Assembly (NCBI GenBank): GCA_905250075.1
Contig: CAJNOP010000024.1
Coordinates: 1,050,508-1,114,507 of the forward strand
Direction: 5' to 3'
Length of the DNA stretch: 64,000 nt
Source: Rotaria sp. Silwood1
Taxonomy: Eukaryota > Rotifera > Eurotatoria > Philodinida > Philodinidae
A program made the position numbers and the translations under genes. Position 1 is the first letter of the stretch, and each line of letters begins with the position of its first letter. Positions 47,659 to 59,251 of the stretch are shown here, piece after piece. The notes beneath the pieces are model-generated. The model had not been told where the DNA came from and did no database searches. It was given only the letters and a program-made list of their open reading frames with translations.

Positions 47659-50600
47659 TTTATATTAATTTTGTTTATTCTTTCATGATTTAGTTATACG
47701 TTTATGTATTCAATTTGTACACATTCAATCTTTATTTTATAAAAAGATAAACGACAGAATAAACCAATAGATATATATATAACAGTTTCGTTCATATGTG
47801 ATTAAATGGATACATGTATGTATTGTATCGTCACGAATCATTGACTTAACAACTATCTATCGGACACGGTCATGGTCGCGATCATGATCGTTGTACGTTT
47901 GACCTTACGTTACGGAAATTTTATAGATTCTACTAAAATGATTTGTTACAAAGCGACTACCCATATAAGTAGTATGTCAAAGCATATCGAATCAAGTCAT
48001 TGAAATTCTTCGCTAGTTGATGAGAAAAATGGAAATACTATGACGAAGTATTTTATTTCAATCAAAAATAAATTGAATGATAATCTTCTTCAACTGAAAA
48101 ATTTCCATCTGGTCTTGCTATTAATCGTATTCTACTAGAATCATTCATGGTTACGGCATTTGATTTAATTAGAAGCTTATAAGAATAGTATGAATTAAAT
48201 CTCAGTACAAGTTATGTGTAATAACAAATCAAGTGTTGTTTGGAACATATGTCTGTAAAATAAGAGGGAAAGAAAAACAGAAAAGGTTAAATTCCAAGGT
48301 TATACACCTATAATAAGTGAGGTATGTTCTACCAAATCACTCGTTCTTCGAAGAGTCATAACAGATTCATTTCTTAAACTACGCGTTCTGTTTTATTGTT
48401 TACAGGAACTACACACAGTAACAATATGCTTGTTTGTAAAATTATCTATGTCATTACAATCATGATTTATAAAGCCGATCAGTTGTGAGATTTTTTCGCG
48501 ATTAAATCGCCATGTCTGATTATTTTTACCGCTTTTTAAAAACACATTAATCAATGAGTTAATCAAACACTATGTAAACTTTTTTTTCTTGTTTTAGTAA
48601 TGATTAATGTTAGTTCACAAAAAAGAGTCTTTACTAGATCAAAGTATTGTATTTTTGCAACAAAAAGTAAACAAAAATAAATATAAGTTACGTTTTATGA
48701 AAAAAATTCTGATTCTTCCGAATAGACAATAACGGTGCAATAGTAGCTCTTCATTTGACAATGATGAACATATAAATTTGAATATTTATCTTTCTGTACA
48801 GTGTGATATTGGCCACTCTGAACATATTAGAAAACCATAGCTTATCTAACTTGATTTATATTAGGCAAGTATCGTTGAGAATTTCAATCTTATGTAGAAG
48901 TACTTGAAAACAAATGAAACAAATTGCTAATATCTTGATTAGAATGATTGATAAAAATTTACTCAACGTGATGAAGATGTATTACAGATGTGACAGAATA
49001 GATGTCGATTTCCGTATTTTTTCAATTATCAAAAGTTTCACACTTTTATTTGTCTACAAAACAATATATTTGTATTAAGATATGTTTATTGAGCCTACTT
49101 CATATCTCAAAATGTGATTACTGTGCGAACAATAAAAGTACAAAGAGGAGACAGAAAAGAAGAGAGGTGAAAACAGAAAAGGACAGCAGAGATAATAAGA
49201 GAAAATAGAAAATAATGGCATCATCGAAAGAGTGATATCGATATCCACAAAATGTAATACAAAGAATGAGTTGAGCGTATGCAGCCATTCAAGCTAGTCT
49301 TTTCATGCGAATGTGATATTAGATTGATCAAAACTATTAGATTCTTCTACTGTAAGAAAATTATCAGATTTCTAAATAGTACATGGTTATGTTAGTAGAT
49401 GGAAGTGATAAAATTTAGTAGGTTTTAAAATTTATTATTTATATATTTGCTGATGTCAAAGGAGTCTATGTGAAATACACTTTTGATGTACTGTTAGTTT
49501 TGGGAGCGTCATTTTTGGTCAGTAAAATAAATAAAATGGTCACTTTATTTTTTTATATAAGTATCAATAAAAAAAAAAAATCAAATTTGATAAATAAAAA
49601 TACATAATTTATCAGCAGAAGAAATAAGTTTTATTCGTATAAAGATTAACTTAATACAAGAGAAATAAACTTAAATAAATACAAACAAAAGCATGAAAAA
49701 TCAACCGTTGTACTAGCAGAATAGGTTTATTCTTTTCTGGTTTAGGTCTTTTTCTTTTCTGAATGATCGGCACTTTTTTACTGCTGGTTGGAGTTTACAA
49801 ATATGTTATACGAATAGTCATACAACCAGTATGTTTGTATATATAGTTCTAAACAAAAAGTTACACAGATGCATTTTGATTTTTTCCTGTCTGATTCATT
49901 CCTCATTTCTACAGAACAAATATAAAAGGAGTGTGGGCGTGGAATCTGTTTATTGTTGTTGATGTGGGGGTAAGCGTTAGTTCAGCCACATCTATCTGAA
50001 TACCATAGCAAAAGGAAAGAGAAAAAGAACAAAAATCACATCATGAAACGTTACGGTTTTTATACTCCCATTTTTATTTACTAGTTTTTAATTATATTAA
50101 TAATCCTAATTATTTTTTAATAAGTGATCATTTAATTATCTTATTGGCCGTTTAAATGATAGCCGTTACTTTTCTTAACAAATACCTCATATATTCTGTG
50201 GCACTTAAATCGACAACAAACAATGTTCTAATCACCATACCGTAAGTCAGAGAGAATAAAATGGATAAAGTTTGGTCACTTTTCAAAAACCACTAAAAAA
50301 TTGTTTTGCATATCTTACATTATCTAACATGCGTTTATCTTAAATTGCTATCAAAAAATATGTCGAATTTACGATTTCATAATACAACAATGTATATTTA
50401 TCAATGAAGCAAAGTAGATGATGCATAAATACAAGAAAAGTAACATTTCAAGTTAAACAATATTAACTATCTAGAAGAAAAATATTTTCCTTTCGTTTAC
50501 ATTCATATTTGACCTGGGAATAATGCCAATGATTAAATTTGTGACAGCATGATTTGACAAAAAAACAAAAGAAATTCTTTTACAAATTGTTTATCTGTTG

Positions 50601-53600
50601 AATGAGATGAGCTGTAAATGGCACAGAAAATCTATTATTTCAATTATATTCATTACATACACATATATAAATATGAAACCTACTGAGATATGCTTCTGTT
50701 GTAGAGCGTATCTCAATCAAGTGTTTTTTTTGTATTTTGGCATGTCTGAAATAAAAAAACAGATTTCAATGTCTGTGCATTGTAAACTTGTTGATACTCA
50801 ATTAATGTGACGTTTTATTTTCGTCTAGAGGGATTCATTGTTTCTTTACTCAACGAACATTATGGACAATTTAGATAACTTTTTTATCCAAAAAACTAAT
50901 ACTTAGTATGCATTCAAATCTTGTTTATGACTGAACCAATCTAACATAAGATGAAAATCTTTTTCCAAAAACAAATCAGACAATGATGAGTATAATTCTT
51001 CAACGTTTATTTTTGTGTAACTCGGTCATGAAGTAGTTATTGGCTAGATAATTCTCTTTGAAAATTTAGTCAGTACGTGTCATTAACAGCGAACAAACTC
51101 TTATCGTGTAACCTTCCTTGAAGAATCAATTAAACATGAATTATAATTCACAACAGATGTTGCAAAAAAAAAAGAAAAACGTGATGAATGAAATTATCGA
51201 TCAATGTAATTGACGCTTTTCCGGTTTATCAACAATGAAGGCAAACATTAATGTTTACGAAAATATTATGTATACGTACGAGAACAGTCAAATAGAAACC
51301 ATAAGCCAAAATTGAATAGACATATGCACACGGAATATAACATTCTATAGATTAGAGTTACACCTACTCATATTTTTAATATAGATTCGTATCAATGGAC
51401 ATGCTATTTTAAAAAATTGGGTATCATTTTACAGATATCTACAAGTGCAATTTTTTTTTGACTAGATAATCTCTTTTTTCCCAGGTGAAAAACATTTAGT
51501 TTTTCTCGTAAGGCTACATATCTATTTTAAGTTTATTTTTGAATACACGTCATGAATATTACTTACTATATATTTCTTATTGATCAACATTGATGTAGTG
51601 AAACTTTTTTAAAGAATTTTTATGAACTTAACTAGAAATTCTTCTCGTCATTCATAGAGTTATTTGACGGGAAAAAAACTTCATTAATGATCGTCATCAA
51701 TTACTTGTACAATATAATTATTATCACTTAAAGAAGATAGCACTAATTATGAATACTATCTTTTTATTAAATGATACATTTCAAAAATTGGCATTCGACT
51801 TTGTTCTTCTAATATTTTTTGTCAACAATCAATCCATTTTTTTTTGAAGTATTCGAAAGGAACTAAGGCATATAGATGATTAGCATTTATTAGGATAAGA
51901 AGGAGGGACGAAATTATGCATTGTGTAGAGCCTTCTCAATAATACAGAAAAACGATTTTCAACATCTTGAAGAGATTATTATTTTAGACTTTCAATTCTA
52001 TCATAAATATATTTCATTGTTGATTTAGTAAAATCATCAAAATATTCATGAAAGTTTTCGTTATAACCAAACAATATTAAATAATAAAAAAATCAATAGA
52101 AGCTCAAAGACGAATGTATTACATTCTTCTCTGTAAGTGATAGAATTTACATCTGGACCATTTTAGTACTATCATTGATTGTGAAGCATAACAATTGAAA
52201 TAACAAGTCAATAGCTGTTGACGTAAAGTATTCAACCAAGCAATTCTAACTTTGACGGCCTCATAGCAATCAATTTTAGACTATCAACCAAAAAAACAAA
52301 CTTAAATCATTTAGGATAAATTCTACTTTCTGCGTGTTAAAATCAAAATTTTCTCAATTTTTGGTATATCTTCAAAGTATTCTCTATCAAATGCCATATA
52401 AATGAGGTCCCATCACTGTTAGTTAGCAGCTTCGTTCAACCCAAGACTCGAAATCCTGAGGAAAAAATTCACACTGTGATTACTCTATTTCTGTGAAATT
52501 CTCTTAATGATAATTTGGAATGGTGCGGAGAGTGTGGCTCATGGATCTCGAACACCGTTGAACACGACCAGTTTTTGATCACTCTAGTTGGAGAAAAAAG
52601 TACAGAAATGCCCTGATCCCTTCGATATAGTACGGTCGAGTATTTTACTGTTGTTTTTCTTGACAGATTTTACAAAAAAAAAGGCTTTAGTAAAAAAGAC
52701 CATATGTCTTTAGAGGCACACTCAGTATTTTGATCCTTTTTATTCGAATGGAAGGAGATAAAAAGAAACAAAAAAGTTTACGCTCTCTCAACAATGTCTC
52801 GTATCTATTGAAAGAAAATTCCATTTCTATCAGATATATTGTGGCTGAAAAAACTTGACGATTTTTAGCTTCTGCAACCGTGATATTTTCTAGAACGAAT
52901 TATTTAGAAACTGGAAGCTCATGACAACATTTGCTCCACTCATCAAGATCTATCTATTTTGAAAGTTTCAAATACTTCTGATGAGTCATTCCTCAGAAAC
53001 TTCGGAAAGGAGTGCCCTCTCAAAGATCTTCTTCAAAAAAAGTTTTTTTTTCGAGTATTCGATGTTGATGAATTTTTTAGTAAGTGTTTATCTCAAGCTA
53101 GGCACTTCATAGCAAAAGTTTCAGCTCGCTACATTGAGTTTATGAAGAGTTAGTCTACGATTATGAGAGAAAATATAGGAATTTGTACGTTCAATTTCAT
53201 ATGCTAGAAAGTTCGGATTGGTTTTGAAATGTAACCAAGACATGACGCTACAATTTAACAAAGCCTGATTTTTGAGTTTTTTCATAGTTTATGCTTTTCA
53301 AATGTTTCTCTGGCAAAGTATGAAAAGATCAAAGAATGCAGGACCAGAACGTTTAGTTTTTAGTAGATATTAAAAGAAAAATTGAAAAACTTAACTGATA
53401 AATTGTAGAGCTGATTTTTGCTTTCATTTTAACACCAAGCACAACCATTTAGTGTTGGAAATAGTGGAGAAATTTGAGATCCACAAAAATACTAAATCAA
53501 AAGCCTTATTGTGAGAGAAATGTAAAACAAGTTTCAATACTTTTCCTCCATAAATTGATATTAAAAGAATCGTCGAATAGTTTGTCATAGAACACTGATT

Positions 53601-54193
53601 AGAACGATTGACATGAATGCATATAAAGGGGCGGAATTGAGTCTTCAGTTCACTGACACTTCATTTTGTGATTTTTAATGTTTGAGTGTTGTGTTTATGT
53701 AACGATTTTAGAAAAACAAGTTATTTTCTTAGGCCTCAGAATTTAGAAAAATCTATGTAATATTTTTAAATCTTATTCTAAAATCAATAAACTACAGAAC
53801 ATTCGAGCATAGACAGTTGGCTCTATCGAACACGCTGTACGTCACAAAATCAATAAATTTGATCAAAATAGAATTTTTCTGAGGGAAGAGGATGCGAAAC
53901 ATAATGCATGTTATATATTAAGCTGAATCACTTTTTTTTATATGACATGAAATTGATTCAGAGATCTCTTTTCCGATGAACTGTTACTATGTCGGCAGAA
54001 TCAAACATAAAATATGACAAGATCTTCCCATTATCTTTTAATATAGAAAATAAAGTATTACATTTCTCTCAGAATCTTTTTGAAAGCAAAAACAACACAT
54101 TTACATTTCATTACAGTTGTCCTTATCGTTAAAATATAATTACTAAAAAAAAATCAAAAGATTATTTAGATGGAGAATATTTGTCTTTCATCA
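47659..54193. other. Large intergenic region, no gene recognised
   Basis: The 6.5 kb is AT-rich with only short chance frames (for example 49002-49208, 50598-50810, 52959-53153) that lack family features or plausible splice partners. The one element recognised is a hAT-like terminal relic near 47873-47930. Confidence 0.5.
47873..47930. mobile_element. Relic of a hAT-like element end
   Basis: GGACACGGTCATGGTCGCGATCATGATCG followed by ACGGAAATTTTATAG mirrors the left subterminal region of the 8589-10623 element (GGACACGGTCACG... ACGGAAATTCTATGG). No terminal repeat or partner end is preserved, so it is a truncated, diverged copy. Confidence 0.55.
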
Positions 54194-54548
54194 TTATTTT
54201 TCGTCATCTTCATCAAGCAGTATTTTCCAAAACCGTTTTAATTTAGGATTACGATTTCGAATAATAGCTGCTTGTTTTTCTTGTTGTTCTTCGACTTCAG
54301 TAATACAACATATTTTCTTGCCACATATTTCTAGATGTGGAGCACATACCATACGACGACCTATCCCTGGACAACAATCAACATTTGCTCGACATACTTC
54401 AGACCGTTTTTTGCATCCAGATGATAATAAGCCTCTGAAACAAAACAATAATTATGAACCAAAAAAAAATAACTAATTTCTATTCGACTTACAGTACTCC
54501 TGAAAACAAAAGTAGGATAGCAACAAAAGTCTTGAAAAATAACTTCAT
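54194..54548 (-). CDS. Small secreted cysteine-rich peptide, copy B (inverted paralogue)
   Basis: Two exons, 54548-54493 and 54434-54194, encode 98 aa. The signal peptide reads MKLFFKTFVAILLLFSG. The intron position and phase match copy A at 42320-42659. The mature region keeps all eight cysteines and nearly every residue between them, with changes such as PGIGRR for PVMGHR. The C-terminus runs on to LLDEDDEK, six residues longer than copy A, because the frame differs by one base near the end. Upstream sequence is also shared, so this is an inverted segmental duplication about 12 kb apart. It is expected to be secreted; function unknown. Confidence 0.75.
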
Positions 54549-56338
54549 CGTTTATGAATCTAACATGACAAAACAACCATAATTTCTTATTTTGTGTTAT
54601 TATATATATATTTTTTTCGTTCTTGGATTTTTACATTTTGATTCGTTACAACGAGTAACGAAAAATAATTGAGGAGCTAATACAAAAATGCTTTTGCGTG
54701 CCAATATTCTTTAGCGACAAGAAAAAAACGAAAAAAAATCTTGTTGCTTCTTAAATTGCACCACCAATTGAATCCTATTTTGAGTGGCATACAGTCATAC
54801 ATCTTTTAAGAGAACGAAACAAGCTTATAACCGAAAAATATTCATTTCTTGAAACTAAAGCATCAATAATCGTCAAATTGTCAATAGTCTGAAGGACATC
54901 GATAAAATGTTATTATAGAAAGGGAAGCCAAATAAACACCAAGGTCTTTTTTCTTCTTGAGAAGAGAACAAAATAAATTATACAATTAAAATCTGTAGCT
55001 ATTATGTGTATTAGTCATTGTCAGAGAAAAAATTAAAATTTCTATGTTTCCTGTAGGACAGTTTTAAATATTCCTGAACATATAGTTTAAAATTTATTAT
55101 ATTTTTATAGGTCAAAAATACCAAGTTCAAACTAGGAATTTAAACATAATTTCGTTTTTAATGAATGACTTTTGGTAACATAATGTGCGTTTGCTGCCTA
55201 ACAACGAAATTTCTTTGTTGAACAAGTGGCATTACAGCTACATGCTTCAATAGGAGTAAACAATTCCGCGCTCATTTACACTTTGCCGACTTCGATGAAT
55301 AGTCGCTGTTGTACATAATTGATAGATATCCTTATCATTTGATGCTGATCGAACCGATATTGTTTTACATGGCAATACTCGAGATGTAACATTCGTTCTG
55401 TTTACTTTGTTATTTTTATTTCATTTTGATCTTCTATCGATTCTATCGGGCTTAAAAGATATTTCATTTTCTCCTTCGACATAATCATATGTTCTCTCGT
55501 ATAAAATTCAACTATATTGTTCATCAAAAAATTTTATAAAATAAGGTTTTTTTTATGTATCAAAGTTAGTTTTTTGGCTTAAAATGATGTTGTGTTTGCT
55601 GTACTGTTATCTTAGATTTTGTTGATTTTTTTCATTACTTGAGAAATAACTATCTAAATGAATAAAATTTCACAACGTTACCTTTCAATAATTAATTTGA
55701 TATTGCTTCAAAATAGATAAGTCACATAGATAAGTTCAAGTGTACAGTATTTGGATGATTGAAGAGCATTCTAGATGCTTTCTTCGAATTTCAATATTAA
55801 TCATAAATCCTTCTCGAAGTATCAATTCATCATTTTCTCATTTCTCATCATGTTTGATTCACTCAAGGCCACATATTTCTATTATTGCAGTTGTGAAGAA
55901 TCTTTAGTGATTAATCTGCAGAAAACGTTTTTCTTTTGCAACAGCTTACTTTTGAAAATTCGATCATTCTGTAGTGTGTTTTTTTTAAATGAGTCAATTC
56001 GTAAGTTATCGTTAATAACAACGTACTATACACTGTTATTTTACAGTAGCAGTAATAAAAATAACAAAAAAGTGGTCTGGCAATCAATCAATCAAACTTA
56101 CAAATGTTTCCGGAGCATAACACAGTTGTCATGCTTTTTTTATGGTGAATAAACATCGAAAACAAATGTTAAGATGAAATAGGTCGAATTGACATGTTAT
56201 TTCATTTAATATACAATTCAAGAGTAGGCGAAATAATGACGTACATCATTTTTTTGCTTGTCATCGACTAGTATAAATACCGACTAAGGTTGCAGTCTGA
56301 AAAGAGTTATATTTTAATTACATAGTAACGAACAGGAT
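54549..56338. other. Intergenic, no gene recognised
   Basis: AT-rich spacer between divergently oriented genes (cysteine-rich copy B on minus, ART-LRR on plus). The 125-codon open frame at 55775-56152 is rich in Phe, Ser and Leu, shows no family features and is treated as chance. Confidence 0.5.
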
Positions 56339-58711
56339 ATGACATTATTCAAAGCTAATCAACGTTTTTTTGACGTACAAAATGAACCACAAGAAATGCT
56401 CTTACCGTAAGTTACATGAGCTTTGATCTTTGAATAAGGAATATATCAATGAATATTTTTGTATTTGATAGAATCGAAGGTTATGAAGATATGCCATTAT
56501 TATCTTTGAAAATGTCTGTCGGAAATTTGGAAAGACTGGTATCAAAAGCAATCGAAAATGCAAATATTGCTACAGAAAGATCTATTTATCCTGCCAATGG
56601 ATTAAGTCAAGATGAATCTGCTTCTATTTGTTTATATACAATGGATTGGAAAAAAAATGATCAATCTTTATGTGCTCGACTAAATGCTGCACTTCGATCA
56701 ACAGATCGATCTGAACTTGTTCCATATTTTTTCTACTTGAAATTATTCTTAACTGCTTTATGGAAATTAAAATCAGTGAAAAAAACAGTCTGGCGAGGAG
56801 TTAACGCCAATCTAAGTAATCAATATCCAATTGGAAAAACTATTATTTGGTGGGGATTTAGGTAAGACAAGACTTGATTTGATAAAATTTATATATTTAA
56901 TTGTATGAATTTAATTTAGTTCATGTATTGGATCATTTGATGACATTGAATCAGATAAATTTTTGGGTAAAAAAGGACAAAGAACATTATTTGAAATAGA
57001 ATGTGAAACAGGCAAAGCAATTAATGGACATTCATATTATCATGATATAGATGAAATTCTTCTTTTACCTGGTATTCAACTTCAAGTTATAGATCAAAAT
57101 TATCCGAGTAATGATTTATGTATAATTCGTCTAAAAGAAATTCAATCATCATCATCGCCTTATCTTCAATCACCATTGACATCTTCTACTATGAAAATTG
57201 CAACAAAACAAAATAACAATAAACCACATTCCGCTCCATTATCATCATCTACACGTCATATTACAAATTCTTCAAATGTACAAAGAAGTAAATCATTATG
57301 TACATCATCATTACATATTCCACAAACTGCAACAAAAGTAACAAGAAAAGCATCAAAATCTTATGAAAACAAAGTATTAAAAGAACTAATTAATAAAGAA
57401 AGAAAAAAAGAATCCATTCGTTTTCCAAAACAAATGCTGAATTATGATGATATGGAAATGATTGCTGATGAATTAATATCAAATAAATATTGGACAATCA
57501 TATATTTATGGGAAAATTATATAAATGAAAAACATATGTTAATATTAATGCATGGTTTACAATTGAATTCAACTTTAATATGTCTTAATCTTGATTGTAA
57601 TATGTTAGGTGATGAAGGCACATCTATATTAGCTTCCTTACTTAAAACAAATACAAGTTTACGAACTGTATATTTGAATAAAAATCAAATAAACGACATT
57701 GGTGCTCATGAATTAGCTTGTATGTTATATGTTAATAGAACATTGATACATCTTGAACTTTCATCAAATTCTATTGGGGATGATGGAGTTGCTGCTATAA
57801 GTAATGCTCTCAAAGTTAATAATTCATTACGAACAATATATTTAAATGATAATAATATTACTGAAATTGGTGCTGAATATCTTGCTGATATGTTACAAAT
57901 AAATAAAACATTAATAGATCTTCAACTCTCATCTAATCCTATAGGTGATAATGGCGTAAATCTTATTGCTCATGTTTTAAAACAAAATATAACATTAGAA
58001 TCTCTTCATATTGGTCAAACAATAACAACTATTAAAAGTATGCATGAAATAGGAAAGATGCTACAAATGAATACTATGTTAAAAAGTTTGTATCTGAATA
58101 ATAATAATCTTGGAGATGATGCATTGATGATCATTATTCCTTTTCTAATGAAAAATAGAACATTAACAACTCTTGATTTAGCCATGAATAATTTAACCGA
58201 TAAAAGTGCAAATGAACTTGGATATTTATTGAAACAAACACAAACAACACTTACAAATCTTATAATTAGTTATAATCCACTTGGTGATATGGGTATTTCA
58301 TTTATTGCTTCTGCACTCATGAACAATACAAGTCTAGTTAAATTAATAGTTGAATCTGTAGAGATGACAATTGAAGGTGTTCGTCAATTAGCTAATATGT
58401 TATGCTCCAATAAAACGCTTCGCTATCTTGCTTTAAATAATAATGAAATAGATGATAATTGTATGAAATTACTTGTTAATGGATTACAATATAATAAAAG
58501 TTTACAAAATTTATATTTAAATAATTGCAATTTAAAAGATGAATGTGTTCCATTCATAATAAATATAATGAAACAAAACAAAACATTAATTTATATTGAG
58601 CTTGTAAAAAATCATCTTACAGAACAAGGTAAAATGGCAATAAATCAAGCTGCTATGTTATATAAAACATGTTCTATATACTTGGATTTTAGTTTTCAAC
58701 GAGTACATTGA
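56339..58711 (+). CDS. ADP-ribosyltransferase (R-S-E class)-leucine-rich-repeat fusion
   Basis: Three exons (56339-56406, 56472-56861, 56920-58711) encode 749 aa. The N-terminal part reads as an arginine-specific mono-ADP-ribosyltransferase: DESASICLYTMDW, VWRGV with catalytic R131, GKTIIWWGFSS with S153-S154, and DIDEILLLPG with E198. The usual ExE motif is changed: the residue two before E198 is isoleucine, so arginine specificity or transferase activity may be altered. A Ser/Thr-rich linker (about 235-290) leads to roughly fourteen 28-residue LRRs of the ribonuclease-inhibitor/NLR type (about 340-745), such as LIHLELSSNSIGDDGVAAIS. No signal peptide is seen, which suggests a cytoplasmic protein. 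LRRs could recognise a target to be modified; that is inference. Expanded ART families are known in bdelloid rotifers. A polyA signal lies at 58795-58800. Confidence 0.88.
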
Positions 58712-59012
58712 TTCATCTACTGATGTTTTTAATTTGTTTTCATAGTTTTTATTTATATTTTATTGTATAATAATGTGTTGTTGTTTTAATGATCAATAAA
58801 TATTGAATCCATGATTCAGAAGAATAATCGTAAATGATATAGAATCGATTCATAGATTTAAACATAACATTTTGCTAATAAATGAAGAAATTATCAATTT
58901 GGCGAAAATAATTTTTTTCTCGAAATGAGAAAATTCTTACAAATATGCTAAAAGATGCAAGTCATTTTTGTTAGGTTAAAATTGTGGGGCACGATAATTT
59001 TGTTGATAGTTA

Positions 59013-59249
59013 TTGGGTTGGCACATAAGTTCTGCACAGTTTTTTTTGGTATTTTTGGCAAATTTAAGGCCTTGTATCTCATGATTGGAAAGTGATAGAC
59101 GAGTGAAACTTTTAGTGTAGATAGATCTTGACGATTCTATCTACATTGAAAATTTTAGACCTTTATCACCTTTCAATGACGAGATACAAGGCCTGAACTT
59201 TGTCTAAAACACAAAAAAAAAAACGTGCAGAACTTGTCCGCCAACTCAA
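59013..59249. mobile_element. Mariner-type MITE, 237 bp
   Basis: The 25-bp inverted ends (TTGGGTTGGCACATAAGTTC on the left, GAACTTGTCCGCCAACTCAA on the right, with GTGCA next inside) are flanked by TA on both sides (59011-59012, 59250-59251). TTGGGTTGGC...ATAAGTTC is the mariner terminal motif. Nearly the whole element folds back: GGCCTTGTATCTCATGATTG on the left pairs with the GACGAGATACAAGGCC region on the right. No coding frame is present. Confidence 0.85.
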
Positions 59250-59251
59250 TA

